Below, in pieces: positions 31,285-41,236 of a stretch of 64,000 nt of DNA (position 1 is its first letter; each line of letters starts with the position of its first letter). The translations under genes were made by a program, and so were the position numbers. Where the stretch lies: NCBI RefSeq assembly GCF_012396235.1, contig NZ_JAAXPA010000018.1, positions 90,042 through 154,041 of the forward strand. Direction: 5' to 3'. The notes under the pieces were generated by a model, which saw nothing but the letters and a program-made list of their open reading frames with translations, had not been told where the DNA came from and ran no database searches. The stretch is from Rhodococcus opacus (GTDB lineage Bacteria; Actinomycetota; Actinomycetes; Mycobacteriales; Mycobacteriaceae).

Positions 31285-32538
31285 ATGTCAGTGCCCACGA
31301 CGCCGTCCGGCGTGCCGGTTCCGCGCCGTGTCGTGGTCATTCTGCTGCTGGTGATTCCGCTCAGCCAGATCCCGCTCGACATCTACACCCCGGCATTGCC
31401 GCAGATGGTGCTCGACCTGGACGCGTCCGCGGCCGTGGTGCAGAACACGGTGACGGCCTACATGCTGGGCATGAGCCTGGCGTTCATTCCGGTCGGACTG
31501 ATCGCGGATGCGGTGGGCCGCAAGCGAACTCTGCTGACCTGCCTGGCGATCCTCGTCGTCACCAGCGTGGGATGCGCACTCGTGCAGAACATCACGCTCC
31601 TGCTCGGTCTGAGATTCGTGCAGGGTATCGGTGGGTGCGCGTGCCTCGTCCTCGCCTACGCGATCGCCGCCGACTGCTACCGCGGCGCCCGGCTCACGTC
31701 CGTGTCCGGTCTCCTCGGGGCCGCGTGGGGGCTGGCACCCGTTCTCGCACCCGCCGTGGGTGGGGTACTGGTGCAGTTCATGTCGTGGCGTCTGGTGTTC
31801 GGGCTGATCGCGCTTCTGGCGGCCCTGGCCGTTCCCCTCGTCGTCGCGGGATTGCCGGAGACGCTTCCACCGGAACTGCGGGCACCGGTCGACGTCGGCG
31901 CCGCGGCGCGGGTGCTGGGTGCGGCTCTGCGCCACCGCATCTTCGTGGGGTTCGTGCTCGTGTTCGGACTGATGGCATCTGCACAGATGGTGTTCGGTGT
32001 CGTCGCGCCCTTCCTCTACCAGCAGATTCTCGGATTCTCCCCGGCCGCCTACGGTGCGGTGGCGCTCGTCGTGGGCGGCGCCAACCTCGTCGGCGAACTC
32101 GCCTGCAGCGCGCTGGCTGTCCGGGTCGGCACACGCAGGCTCGCGTTCGGCGCGTGGTGGGTGTTCGTGGCGGGCGCGCTCGTACTCACCGTTACGGCCG
32201 GGCTGTCCGTCGTCACCGCACCGGCCATCACGATCGGCGCCTGCCTCGCGCTCGCCGGATGCGGGGTGCTCTGCCCGCAGATGTACGGGCTCGCTCTCGG
32301 ACTGTTCACCCGCAATCTCGGACTGATCGGCGGGGTCGTCACGGCGGCCTGCTATCTCGTCGTCAGTGCGGCGATGGCCGTCGCCGGAGTACTACCGGAG
32401 AACAGCCAGGCACCGCTGGGCTGGCTGTACCTGACCCTGGGCGCGGGAGCCGGGATCCTGCTGCTCCTCACCACGTCCACCCGGCGGTCCCAGGGTTCCC
32501 CCTCCGCCGCGCCTGCACCACGACCAGAACGGAGGTGA
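31285..32538 (+). CDS. Bcr/CflA-type MFS drug exporter
   Basis: A 417-residue, 12-helix major facilitator. The N-terminal half has the DHA1/Bcr hallmarks: PLDIYTPALPQM in the first loop, the motif-A-like GLIADAVGRKRTLL between helices 2 and 3, and the motif C-like GAAWGLAPVLAPAVGGVLVQ in helix 5. These proteins export drugs or amino acids by proton antiport. ATG 31285 follows AGGTGG. Its stop overlaps the Shine-Dalgarno site of the next gene, which points to a two-gene operon. Confidence 0.88.
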   Translation: MSVPTTPSGVPVPRRVVVILLLVIPLSQIPLDIYTPALPQMVLDLDASAAVVQNTVTAYMLGMSLAFIPVGLIADAVGRKRTLLTCLAILVVTSVGCALVQNITLLLGLRFVQGIGGCACLVLAYAIAADCYRGARLTSVSGLLGAAWGLAPVLAPAVGGVLVQFMSWRLVFGLIALLAALAVPLVVAGLPETLPPELRAPVDVGAAARVLGAALRHRIFVGFVLVFGLMASAQMVFGVVAPFLYQQILGFSPAAYGAVALVVGGANLVGELACSALAVRVGTRRLAFGAWWVFVAGALVLTVTAGLSVVTAPAITIGACLALAGCGVLCPQMYGLALGLFTRNLGLIGGVVTAACYLVVSAAMAVAGVLPENSQAPLGWLYLTLGAGAGILLLLTTSTRRSQGSPSAAPAPRPERR

Positions 32539-32544
32539 CCTCAC

Positions 32545-33525
32545 GTGCCGCATTCACACCCGCGCAGCCCTGCCGCGTCCCCGGTGTCGGTGATCTTCCA
32601 ACGCCGGATCGACGACGCGAGTTACGCCGACTACGCACGGTGGCAGAAGCGTGCGGCGGAGGCCCTCGCGACCGTTCCGGGTTTCATCGATCAGGACATC
32701 GTGCCGCCGTCGCCGCCCGTGCAGGACGACTGGGTGGACGTGCTGCGGTTCGCCACCGTCGAGGACGCCCGCGCGTGGCTCGACAGCGACCGCCGGACGG
32801 AGCTCGTGGCGGAGATCAAGCACGCCTTCATCGGCAACGAGGACGTCCACCTGCTCACCGGCGAGCAGACCCGGGAGCAGTCGGCGACGTCGGTGGTCAT
32901 CTCCTGTCACGTCGCCCCCGAGGACGAGTCGGCGTTCATGGACTGGCAGCGGAAGATCTCCGCCGCCGAGGCGGGGTTCCGGGGTTTCCGGGGGCACAAG
33001 GTCGAGAGGCCGGTGCAGGGGATCACCGAGGACTGGACGATCGTGCTGAGCTTCGACACCGAGGACAACCTGGCGTCGTGGATGGATTCACCCGAGCGGG
33101 CTGCCCTCCTGAAGGAGGGCGAGAAGTTCAACAAGAATCTCCGAATCCGCAAAGCGAGCTACGGTTTCGACTTCTGGTTCCGCGGCGCGGGCGGTGACGA
33201 GCCGCCCCCGGTGCCCGTTGCCCGGAGCAATCTCCTGGCGCTGCTGGTGCTGTATCCGCTGGTGGTGATCTGGGGCCATTTCGTCAGCGCACCGTTCATC
33301 GAGGCGCACGGGGTTCCGATCGCCGTCGCCCTGTTTCTCGCGAACCTGGTCACCACTCAGATCCTCGGCTGGTGGGCGGTTCCGGCTGCGTTCAAGGTGT
33401 TCGGATGGTGGATGGACCCGGCGATCTCCCCCCGCCGGCGGAACCTCGGTTACGCCGTGATGATCGCGCTGTTCGGGATTTCGATCGCCGTGTGCACCCT
33501 GCTGTTCATGATCCCGACCACGTAA
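32545..33525 (+). CDS. Membrane protein with two antibiotic-biosynthesis-monooxygenase (ABM) domains
   Basis: A 326-residue protein. Residues about 15-105 (VSVIFQRRIDDASYADYARW) and about 112-200 (SVVISCHVAPEDESAFMDWQ) are two ABM-like ferredoxin-fold repeats. About 120 residues follow with three or four membrane helices (LLALLVLYPLVVIWG, VALFLANLVTTQILGW, a C-terminal pair). Similar antibiotic-type monooxygenase membrane proteins occur in actinobacteria without known substrate. It begins 6 nt after the MFS gene, with GGAGGTGA over that gene's stop, so it may act with the exporter. Confidence 0.85.
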   Translation: MPHSHPRSPAASPVSVIFQRRIDDASYADYARWQKRAAEALATVPGFIDQDIVPPSPPVQDDWVDVLRFATVEDARAWLDSDRRTELVAEIKHAFIGNEDVHLLTGEQTREQSATSVVISCHVAPEDESAFMDWQRKISAAEAGFRGFRGHKVERPVQGITEDWTIVLSFDTEDNLASWMDSPERAALLKEGEKFNKNLRIRKASYGFDFWFRGAGGDEPPPVPVARSNLLALLVLYPLVVIWGHFVSAPFIEAHGVPIAVALFLANLVTTQILGWWAVPAAFKVFGWWMDPAISPRRRNLGYAVMIALFGISIAVCTLLFMIPTT

Positions 33526-33615
33526 CAGACTTTCCGATTCACCTGCGCGATGTTCGGGTACGTAGCACTGTGAAGGACCGAGGTCTGTTTCACATCGGGA
33601 GAAAGGTGTTCACGG

Positions 33616-34272
33616 TTGGACATGCAGCAACTGTGGGACTTCGTCTCCGCCCGCAAGCAGCAACTGGTCACCGACTCGTTCCTGCACGTCAGCGCAGTCG
33701 TGCAGTCGGTGGTGATCGCCACGATCGTCGCGGTGGCGATCGGTATCCTCGTGTACCGCAGTCCGGCGGGCTCCTCGATCGCCACCGCACTCGCGAGCAC
33801 GATCCTCACCATCCCGTCGTTCGCTCTGCTCGGCCTGCTGATCCCGATCCTCGGCCTCGGTGTCGCCCCCACCGTCACCGCTCTCGTGCTGTACGCGCTG
33901 CTGCCGATCATCCGGAACACCATCCTCGGACTCGCCTCCGTCGACCCCGCGGTCACCGACGCCGCCCGGGGCGTGGGAATGAGCCGCACGACGGTGCTGA
34001 GCAGGATCGAACTCCCGCTCGCCTGGCCGTCGATCCTGACGGGAATGCGGGTGAGCACGCAGATGCTGATGGGCATCCTCGCGATCGCCGCCTACGCCAA
34101 GGGTCCCGGGCTCGGCAACCTCATCTTCTCGGGACTGTCCCGTGTCGGCAGCCCGACCGCGATACCGCAGGCCCTCACGGGGACCGTTCTCATCGTGATC
34201 CTCGCCCTCGTACTCGACGGAGTCCTCGCCGTCATCGGCCGACTCACCACCTCCAGGGGGATCCGTGACTGA
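33616..34272 (+). CDS. Glycine betaine/carnitine/choline-type ABC permease (first)
   Basis: A 218-residue inner-membrane permease of the OpuC/ProW type with about five helices. The coupling-helix segment is NTILGLASVDPAVTDAARGVGMSRTTVLSRIELPLAWP. TTG 33616 is 9 nt after GGGAGAAAGG and is preferred; the ATG at 33622 is the alternative. First gene of a tight four-gene operon (permease, ATPase, permease, binding protein). A weak TGTGAA/TTCACA inverted repeat (33569-33594) lies upstream. Confidence 0.9.
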   Translation: MDMQQLWDFVSARKQQLVTDSFLHVSAVVQSVVIATIVAVAIGILVYRSPAGSSIATALASTILTIPSFALLGLLIPILGLGVAPTVTALVLYALLPIIRNTILGLASVDPAVTDAARGVGMSRTTVLSRIELPLAWPSILTGMRVSTQMLMGILAIAAYAKGPGLGNLIFSGLSRVGSPTAIPQALTGTVLIVILALVLDGVLAVIGRLTTSRGIRD

Positions 34273-35491
34273 CCTCGATACACCGCCGACCAACGGAAGC
34301 ACCGTCTCCGGAGTGGACATCGTCCTCGAAGACGTCGTCAAGAGCTACCCGGGCCAGGAGAAGGCGGCCGTCGACAACGTGTCGATGCGCATCCCCGCCG
34401 GCGAGATCGTGGTTCTCGTCGGCCCGTCCGGCTGCGGCAAGACCACCACCATGCGCATGATCAACCGGCTCATCGAACCGACGTCGGGGAAGATCACGAT
34501 CGGCGGGAAGGACGCCCTGTCCATCGACCCGGACAAGTTGCGGCGCGGCATCGGCTACTCGATCCAGCAGGCCGGACTGTTCCCGCATCTCACGATCGCC
34601 AAGAACGTCGGCACGGTCCCCGGTCTGATCGGCTGGGACAAGAAGAAGATCGCCGACCGTACCGACGAGATGCTCGACCTCGTCGGACTCGAACCCGACC
34701 TCTACCGCGAGCGCTACCCCCGGCAGTTGTCGGGCGGTCAGCAGCAGCGGGTCGGGGTGGCGCGGGCACTGGCCGCCGATCCCCCGGTACTGCTCATGGA
34801 CGAGCCGTTCGGCGCGGTCGACCCGATCACGCGCGGACTGCTGCAGGACGAGTTGATGCGACTGCAGTCCGATCTCGGCAAGACGATCGTCTTCGTGACG
34901 CACGATTTCAACGAGGCGGTCAAGCTGGGTGATCGGATCGCGGTCCTGGGCAACCAGTCGCACATCATGCAGTACGACACTCCGGATGCGATCCTCGCCC
35001 ATCCCGCCAACGACATGGTGGCCGGGTTCATCGGCGCGGACGCGTCGCTGAAGCAGCTGACGCTCACCCGGGTGGCGGAGGTCGAACTCCTCGACTGCCC
35101 CACCGCGTACGAGGACGGCTCGGTGGACGATCTGCGGGCGGCGATCGCACCCCGCAAGATCAAGTGGGGCGTCCTCCTGGACGCGCGGGACCGACCGACC
35201 CACTGGGTGTCGTTGCGGCATCTGGCCAACGCCACCTCGCTGCGCGGCATCGGCGACCCGATCGAAGAGGTGGTGTCCACCCAGTCGACGCTGCAGGACG
35301 CGCTCGAAGCGCTCCTGGCGGAGAGCAGTGCGTCGACGATCGTCACCGGCCGGCGGGGCGAGTACCGCGGCCTGATCACCATCGACACACTGGTGACGCA
35401 CCTGTCCGCGCTGCGTGAGGAACACGCGCACGACGACGAGGACAGCGAGCCGAAGCAGAACGGGGCGAGCGAGGGCGGGACACCGTCATGA
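34265..35491 (+). CDS. ABC transporter ATP-binding protein with CBS domains (OpuCA-like)
   Basis: ATPase of the compatible-solute importer, 408 residues. Walker A is GPSGCGKTT (about 58-66), the signature LSGGQQQRVGVARAL, and Walker B VLLMDEPFGAVDP. The C-terminal part (about 270-390) is a CBS-domain region (DALEALLAESSASTIVTGRRGEYRGLITIDTLV is the clearest block), which senses ionic strength or nucleotides in OpuA/OpuC relatives. It overlaps the permease by 8 nt and the next permease by 4 nt. Confidence 0.93.
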   Translation: MTDLDTPPTNGSTVSGVDIVLEDVVKSYPGQEKAAVDNVSMRIPAGEIVVLVGPSGCGKTTTMRMINRLIEPTSGKITIGGKDALSIDPDKLRRGIGYSIQQAGLFPHLTIAKNVGTVPGLIGWDKKKIADRTDEMLDLVGLEPDLYRERYPRQLSGGQQQRVGVARALAADPPVLLMDEPFGAVDPITRGLLQDELMRLQSDLGKTIVFVTHDFNEAVKLGDRIAVLGNQSHIMQYDTPDAILAHPANDMVAGFIGADASLKQLTLTRVAEVELLDCPTAYEDGSVDDLRAAIAPRKIKWGVLLDARDRPTHWVSLRHLANATSLRGIGDPIEEVVSTQSTLQDALEALLAESSASTIVTGRRGEYRGLITIDTLVTHLSALREEHAHDDEDSEPKQNGASEGGTPS

Positions 35492-36261
35492 CGGCTGCCG
35501 TCGCCACGACGCCCACCGCACCGGCCGCCCGGCGGTCGGAGCGGGCCCGCTTGCTGGTCCAGCCGATCATCGTCGTGATCCTGGTGGCGGGTGTGCTCGC
35601 CTGGGCCTTCAACCGCGAACTCACCGCCACGCAGAAGGGCAGTCTCAACGCCGCCAACATCGCGACCCTGACGTGGCAGCACGTGCTGATCACAGTCGCG
35701 GTGGTCGCGATCGTCGTCGTCATCGCGGTTCCGCTGGGGATCCTGTTGACGCGGCCCGGGTTCACCAAGCTGGCACCGATCTTCCTCGGAATCGCCAACA
35801 TCGGACAGGCCGCGCCGGCCATCGGACTGCTGGTGCTGCTCTTCCTCGCGACGGGGACCACCGGATTCTGGATCGGGGTGCTCCCCATCGCGTTCTACTC
35901 TCTCCTGCCCGTTCTCCGGAACACGATCCTGGGTCTGCAGGAGGTCGATCCCGCCGTCATCGACGCCGGGCGCGGACAGGGCATGACCGCCGGTCTCGTC
36001 CTGCGGAAGGTCGAGTTCCCGCTCGCCGTGCCGTACATCCTCGCGGGACTGCGCACGTCGCTCGTGCTCGCCGTGGGCACCGCGACACTCAGTTTCCTCG
36101 TCAGCGCCGGCGGTCTGGGAATCCTCATCGACACCGGATACAAGTTGCGCGACAACGTGACTCTGGTGGTTGGAGCCGTGCTGGCGGTCGCGCTCGCGCT
36201 GCTGGTCGACTGGTGCGGCGCCCTGGCCGAGGAGTTCCTCGGCCCGAAGGGGCTGCGCTGA
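35488..36261 (+). CDS. Glycine betaine/carnitine/choline-type ABC permease (second)
   Basis: A 257-residue permease paralogous to the first. It has an extra N-terminal helix (VQPIIVVILVAGVLAWAF), then VVAIVVVIAVPLGILL, and the coupling segment NTILGLQEVDPAVIDAGRGQGMTAGLVLRKVEFPLAVP. Two different permeases per operon is the OpuC/OpuB plan. ATG 35488 overlaps the ATPase stop by 4 nt and its own stop overlaps the next ATG. Confidence 0.92.
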   Translation: MTAAVATTPTAPAARRSERARLLVQPIIVVILVAGVLAWAFNRELTATQKGSLNAANIATLTWQHVLITVAVVAIVVVIAVPLGILLTRPGFTKLAPIFLGIANIGQAAPAIGLLVLLFLATGTTGFWIGVLPIAFYSLLPVLRNTILGLQEVDPAVIDAGRGQGMTAGLVLRKVEFPLAVPYILAGLRTSLVLAVGTATLSFLVSAGGLGILIDTGYKLRDNVTLVVGAVLAVALALLVDWCGALAEEFLGPKGLR

Positions 36262-37244
36262 TGGACCACCTCCGGAAGGCGATCGCCGCGACGGCGGTGA
36301 CACTGTGCGGTGTCCTCGCCGCGTCCTGCGGCCTCGAATCCGGTGGCGCCCTGCCGCTGTCGGTGGAACCGGGCAGCATCCAGCCCGTCCCCGAACTCGA
36401 GGACGTCAAGATCACCGTCGGCTCCAAAGACTTCACCGAGCAGGTCACCCTCGGGTACATCATCGAGTTCGCGCTCAGTGCCGCCGGCGCCGAGGTGCGC
36501 GACCTCACCAACATCCAGGGGTCCAACAGCACCCGGGACGCGCAGCTGGACGGGCAGATCGACGTCACCTACGAGTACACCGGGACCGGGTGGATCAACT
36601 ACCTCGGCAACGAGATTCCGATTCCCGACCCGACCGCGCAGTTCGAGGCGGTCCGCGACGAGGACCTCGAAAGCAACGGCATGGTGTGGGTGGATCCGGC
36701 CCCTATGAACAACACGTACGCACTCGCGATGAGCAGGCAGACCGCCGAGGAAACCGGGATCACCACCCTGTCGGAGTACGCGGATCTGGTCAACCGCGAC
36801 CCCGCCGCCGCGACGACCTGCGTCGAAACCGAATTCAACGTCCGGCAGGACGGGTTCCCGGGTATGGCCGCCAAGTACGGCTTCGACCCCGCCCGCGCGA
36901 ACCGCCAGATCCTGCAGACCGGCATCATCTATCAGGCCACCGCGGACGGGACGCAGTGCAAGTTCGGCGAGGTGTTCACGACGGACGGCCGCATCATCGC
37001 GCTCGATCTGGTGCTGCTGGAGGACGATCGCCAGTTCTTCCCGAAGTACAACCCGGCGATCACCATGCGCAAGGATTTCGCCGAGGCACATCCGCAGGTG
37101 GCGGAGGTGATGGCCCCGATCTCCGCGGCGCTCACCAACGAGGAGATCACCGAACTGAACCGGCGGGTCGACGTCGAGGGCGAGGAACCAGCGGACGTGG
37201 CCCGGGACTGGCTGGTGGAGAAGGGATTCGTCACGCTCCCGTGA
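36261..37244 (+). CDS. Compatible-solute ABC binding lipoprotein (OpuBC/ProX type)
   Basis: A 327-residue substrate-binding lipoprotein. The signal peptide ends in the lipobox LAASC (Cys about 23). The mature part starts with the family motifs VKITVGSKDFTEQVTLGYI and DVTYEYTGTGWINYLG, typical of quaternary-amine binders. Its C-terminal RRVDVEGEEPADVARDWLVEKGF block is also family-like. The precise solute (betaine, choline, carnitine, ectoine) is not shown. ATG 36261 shares its A with the permease stop. Confidence 0.92.
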   Translation: MDHLRKAIAATAVTLCGVLAASCGLESGGALPLSVEPGSIQPVPELEDVKITVGSKDFTEQVTLGYIIEFALSAAGAEVRDLTNIQGSNSTRDAQLDGQIDVTYEYTGTGWINYLGNEIPIPDPTAQFEAVRDEDLESNGMVWVDPAPMNNTYALAMSRQTAEETGITTLSEYADLVNRDPAAATTCVETEFNVRQDGFPGMAAKYGFDPARANRQILQTGIIYQATADGTQCKFGEVFTTDGRIIALDLVLLEDDRQFFPKYNPAITMRKDFAEAHPQVAEVMAPISAALTNEEITELNRRVDVEGEEPADVARDWLVEKGFVTLP

Positions 37245-37247
37245 CGC

Positions 37248-38213
37248 TCAGCTGCCGAGGGCGATCTTCGCGATCAGGCCTCGATGATCCGAACCCGTCA
37301 GGACAACCGATTCCACGGACTCCGCCTGCGCTCCGCTCGTGACGATGTGATCGATCGCGATCATCGGCGGGAACGGCTGCCGGTCTGCGGGATACGTGTT
37401 CTGGATTCCGGCACCCACCTGGTCCGCGGCATCGCGGTAGCGTCCGGTCACGAGGTTGCGGTACTTCACGTGGTCGCGGGTGGAGTTGAAGTCGCCGCTG
37501 ACGATCACCGGTCCCGAGTCGGCGGGGACGGCGTCGAGAATGGTCTGGATGCGGTCCATTTCGCGCGACCACAGCGACGGATCCGACGGCCACGGCGGGA
37601 CCGGGTGGAATGCGTACAGTGCCGTGCTCGCACCGTCCGGGAGTTCCACCCGCGCCGACAGCGCGGACAGGACGAATTCCGAGTGGTGGACCTTGTCGTT
37701 CAGCGGGTACCGGCTCCAGATCCCGGTTCCCTCGCCGCCACTGCCGGGCATGAGGAACGAGAACGGCAGCGTCGATTCGATTCCCGCGGCCACCAACCGG
37801 TCGACGGCCTCCGGTGTCAGTTCGTTGGTGGTGAGCACGTCGACGTCGTGGTCCCGGATCTGCCGGACGAGGGAGTCGGCGTCCGCGTTGCCGAGCCAGA
37901 TGTTGGCCTGCATCACCGTCAGTTCCGGCCCGGACGCCGTCACCGAACTGTTGGCCACGTACAGCGGGCCCTGCGACAGGGTGGCCACCGCGGCCACGGC
38001 CAGCGCGACCCCGAAACCGATCCAGTGCCGGGTGATTCCCAGCAACAGCACCCCGGCCGCGGCGGCCGCCATCAGGTACGGCGCCGCGGACGCCAGCACG
38101 AGCAGACGCTGGTTCTGGACGTCGAGGAATCTCAGCACGACGCCGAACACGCCGACGAGCACCGCGAGCCACCCGAGCGCCGTCAGCGCCCGCACCCCCC
38201 AGGTGGCGATCAC
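37248..38213 (-). CDS. Membrane-anchored endonuclease/exonuclease/phosphatase (EEP) family hydrolase
   Basis: A 321-residue protein with three N-terminal membrane helices (about 6-27, 36-56, 60-80) and an outside-facing EEP domain. Active-site blocks are [36 protein letters not shown] and the catalytic [11 protein letters not shown]. Relatives act as phosphodiesterases or phosphatases; the substrate is unknown. GTG 38213 overlaps the glnE stop by 4 nt (GTGA), which makes it the last gene of a glnA2-glnE transcription unit. Confidence 0.87.
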   Translation of the reverse strand: MIATWGVRALTALGWLAVLVGVFGVVLRFLDVQNQRLLVLASAAPYLMAAAAAGVLLLGITRHWIGFGVALAVAAVATLSQGPLYVANSSVTASGPELTVMQANIWLGNADADSLVRQIRDHDVDVLTTNELTPEAVDRLVAAGIESTLPFSFLMPGSGGEGTGIWSRYPLNDKVHHSEFVLSALSARVELPDGASTALYAFHPVPPWPSDPSLWSREMDRIQTILDAVPADSGPVIVSGDFNSTRDHVKYRNLVTGRYRDAADQVGAGIQNTYPADRQPFPPMIAIDHIVTSGAQAESVESVVLTGSDHRGLIAKIALGS

Positions 38214-41200
38214 TCCCCGAAGACTCTCTCCACCACCGCCTTGGCCCGCCGGGTCACCCGCAGGTAGTTGTCGAGGAACTCGCCCGCGTCGCCGCCACCC
38301 CAGCCGGCGATCTGCGCGACCGCGGACAGCACCCGGCCCGAGCCGGGCAGCTGATCGGTGGCCTTGCCGCGAACGAGCACGAGGCAGTTGCGCGCCTTCG
38401 TCGCCGTGATCCACGCGTCACGCAGCAGATCGACGTCGGACTCGCTGAGCAACTCGGCGGCGCCGATCGCGTCGAGTGTCTCGAGAGTCGACGTGTTGTG
38501 CAGCGACTCGATCTCGTGGGCGTGCCGGAGCTGGATCAGCTGCACGGTCCATTCGATGTCGGCGAGACCGCCGCGCCCGAGCTTGGTGTGCGTCGCGGGG
38601 TCGGCGCCGCGCGGCAGTCGCTCGGAGTCGACGCGCGCCTTGATGCGCCGGATCTCACGGACCGCCTGCTCCGACACCCCGCCCTCCGGGTAGCGGGTCT
38701 TGTCGATCATGTGCAGGAAGCGCAGTCCCAGATCGGCGTCGCCCGCGACGTGATGCGCGCGCAGCAGTGCCTGGATCTCCCAGGCCTGCGCCCACTGCGC
38801 GTAATAGGCCTCGTAGGACGCCAGCGTGCGCACCATCGGGCCGCTGCGTCCCTCCGGGCGCAGGCCCGTGTCGACCTCCAGCGGCGGATCGGTGCTGGGC
38901 GCGCCGAGCAGAGCCCGCACCTTGTCGCCGATGCTGTTGGCCCACTTGACGGCGACCGTCTCGTCGATCCCCTCGCGCGGCTCGCACACGAACAGCACGT
39001 CCGCGTCGGAACCGTAGCCGAGCTCACCGCCACCGAGCCGGCCCATGCCGATCACCGTGAAGGTCGCGGGAGCGGGCGTGCCGAGTTCCTTCTCGCTCGC
39101 CTTGGTCACGGCCGCCAGGGCGGCATTGAGCACGGCCGCCCACACGGACGACAGCGCCTTGCAGACGCCCGGCACGTCGAGCATGCCGAGGATGTCCGCG
39201 GAGGCGATACGGGCCAGCTCGTAACGGCGCAGGGAGCGCGCCGCCGCGATCGCGCGGGCCGGGTCGTCGTGGCGTGCCGACGCCGTCAGGATGCCGCGCG
39301 CGACGTCCTCCGGCTTCGACTCCAGCAGCCGCGGTCCGGCCGGCGAATCCGCGAACAGGCGCACCACGTCCGGCGCCTTGATCAGCAGGTCGGGAACGTA
39401 GGCCGAGGATCCGAGTACCGTCATCAGCCGCTCGGCGACCGAGGCCTCGTCACGCAGCAGCCGGAGGAACCAGGTCTGATCGGTCATCGCGTCCGACAGC
39501 CGCCGGTACGCGAGCAGACCCGCATCGGGATCCGGTGTGTCGGCGAGCGATTCGAGCAGCGTCGGCAGCAGCAGCGCCTGGATACGGCCCTTGCGGGACG
39601 CGCCGCTGGTGAGTGCGGTGAGGTGCCCGAGCGCGTTCTCCGGGGCGGTGTAGCCCAGCGCCGCCAGCTGGCGGATGGCCGCGTCCGGGCTCAGCCGCAG
39701 AGCCTCCTTGTCGATGCGCGCCACCGATTCGAGCAGCGGCCGGTAGAACAGCTTGGCGTGCAGCCGTCGCACGCGGTGCGAGTTGCGCTTGATCTCCGCA
39801 TTGAGAACGCCGAGTGCGTCCTTGCTGCCGTCGGGCCGCATGTGCGCCGCGCGAGCCAGCCAGCGCAGCGCTTCCTCGTCGTCGGCGGGCGGGAGGGTGT
39901 GCGTGCGTCGCAGCTTCTGCAACTGCAGCCGGTGCTCGAGCAACCGCAGGAACTCGTAGGACGCAGCGAGATTCGCAGCGTCGTCGCGGCCCACGTAGCC
40001 GCGGGCGGCGAGGGCGGTCAGCGCGTCGATGGTGCTCTGGACGTGCAGCGCCTCGTCCGCGCGCCCGTGCACGAGTTGCAGGAGCTGGACGGCGAACTCG
40101 ACATCGCGCAGACTGCCGCGGCCCAGTTTCAGTTCGCGTTCGCGGAGTTCCGGCGGAACCATCTCCTCCACCCGGCGGCGCATCGCCTGCACCTCGGGAA
40201 CGAAGTCCTCGCGCTCCGACGCGGTCCACACCATCGGGCTGAGGGCGTCGACGTACTGCTGTCCGAGCGCGACGTCGCCGATCATCGGGCGGGCCTTGAG
40301 CAGCGCCTGGAATTCCCAGGTCTTGGCCCAGCGCTTGTAGTACGCGACATGCGAATCGAGGGTGCGGACGAGTTCGCCGCGCTTGCCCTCCGGCCGCAGC
40401 GCGGCGTCCACGTCGAAGAAGGCCGAGGACCCGACGCGCATCATCTCGCCCGCGATCCGGCTGGCGATCGCGTCGGCGGGTTCGGCGACGAAGACCACGT
40501 CCACGTCGCTGACGTAATTGAGTTCGCGGGCACCGCACTTGCCCATGGCGATGACGGCCAGCCGCACGGGGCACGGCGCGTCGGGACACACGGCTGCGAC
40601 GGCCACCGCGAGGGCGGCGTTCAGCGCGGCGTCCGCCAGATCGGACAGCTGATGCCCGACAGTCTGGTACGGAAGTACCGGTTCGTTCTCGACAGTCGCT
40701 GCGAGGTCGACGGCGGCGAGCAGCATCAGCTCGTCGCGGTACGCCTTGCGCAGCGCCGCGATGGCATCGGGTCCGGTCACCTTCGCCCGGTACAGTTTTG
40801 CGTCCGGGTGGGCGCCGTCCTCGGGTTCGGCCCCGACCGCGGCCATCATCGTGGCGGTCGCCTCGTCCTTCGACGGGAGGCGGACGTCGCCGGCGAGGAT
40901 CTTCCAGGACGCGGGATCCGCGACCAGGTGGTCGCCGAACGCGCTGGACGCGCCGAACAGCCCGAACAACCGGCCACGCAGGCCCTTGTCGGTGCGGAGC
41001 GCCGCATCGAGTTCGGCCCAGCCCTCGCCGAGCCCGTCCTTCAGGCGCACCAGGGTGCGGAGGGCGAGGTCGGCGTTCGCGGCCCGCGACAACGACCAGA
41101 GCAGTTCGATGCTGTCTTCACCGACCCAGCCCAGATCGCGGAGTTCGGACGGAGCGGTCGGCTCGACGAGACCCAGACGACCCGGACCGGGAACGGCAGA

Positions 41201-41236
41201 ACGCGCTGCCGGAGGCTTCACCATGCTCTTGCTCAC
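38210..41236 (-). CDS. glnE: Bifunctional glutamine synthetase adenylyltransferase/deadenylase
   Basis: Adds and removes AMP on the glutamine synthetase tyrosine in response to nitrogen signals. The 1008 residues hold two nucleotidyltransferase domains: the first with [19 protein letters not shown], the second with [21 protein letters not shown], linked by helical regions with [16 protein letters not shown] and [16 protein letters not shown]. Length fits the mycobacterial protein. GTG 41236 overlaps the glnA2 stop by 4 nt; ATG 41224 is the alternative start. Confidence 0.96.
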   Translation of the reverse strand: MSKSMVKPPAARSAVPGPGRLGLVEPTAPSELRDLGWVGEDSIELLWSLSRAANADLALRTLVRLKDGLGEGWAELDAALRTDKGLRGRLFGLFGASSAFGDHLVADPASWKILAGDVRLPSKDEATATMMAAVGAEPEDGAHPDAKLYRAKVTGPDAIAALRKAYRDELMLLAAVDLAATVENEPVLPYQTVGHQLSDLADAALNAALAVAVAAVCPDAPCPVRLAVIAMGKCGARELNYVSDVDVVFVAEPADAIASRIAGEMMRVGSSAFFDVDAALRPEGKRGELVRTLDSHVAYYKRWAKTWEFQALLKARPMIGDVALGQQYVDALSPMVWTASEREDFVPEVQAMRRRVEEMVPPELRERELKLGRGSLRDVEFAVQLLQLVHGRADEALHVQSTIDALTALAARGYVGRDDAANLAASYEFLRLLEHRLQLQKLRRTHTLPPADDEEALRWLARAAHMRPDGSKDALGVLNAEIKRNSHRVRRLHAKLFYRPLLESVARIDKEALRLSPDAAIRQLAALGYTAPENALGHLTALTSGASRKGRIQALLLPTLLESLADTPDPDAGLLAYRRLSDAMTDQTWFLRLLRDEASVAERLMTVLGSSAYVPDLLIKAPDVVRLFADSPAGPRLLESKPEDVARGILTASARHDDPARAIAAARSLRRYELARIASADILGMLDVPGVCKALSSVWAAVLNAALAAVTKASEKELGTPAPATFTVIGMGRLGGGELGYGSDADVLFVCEPREGIDETVAVKWANSIGDKVRALLGAPSTDPPLEVDTGLRPEGRSGPMVRTLASYEAYYAQWAQAWEIQALLRAHHVAGDADLGLRFLHMIDKTRYPEGGVSEQAVREIRRIKARVDSERLPRGADPATHTKLGRGGLADIEWTVQLIQLRHAHEIESLHNTSTLETLDAIGAAELLSESDVDLLRDAWITATKARNCLVLVRGKATDQLPGSGRVLSAVAQIAGWGGGDAGEFLDNYLRVTRRAKAVVERVFGE

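Noticed and set aside
33569..33594. TGTGAA/TTCACA inverted repeat as a CRP site before the OpuC-like operon
   Set aside because: Arms are only 6 bp with a 14-nt spacer, which does not match the GTG-n8-CAC spacing of actinobacterial CRP sites.
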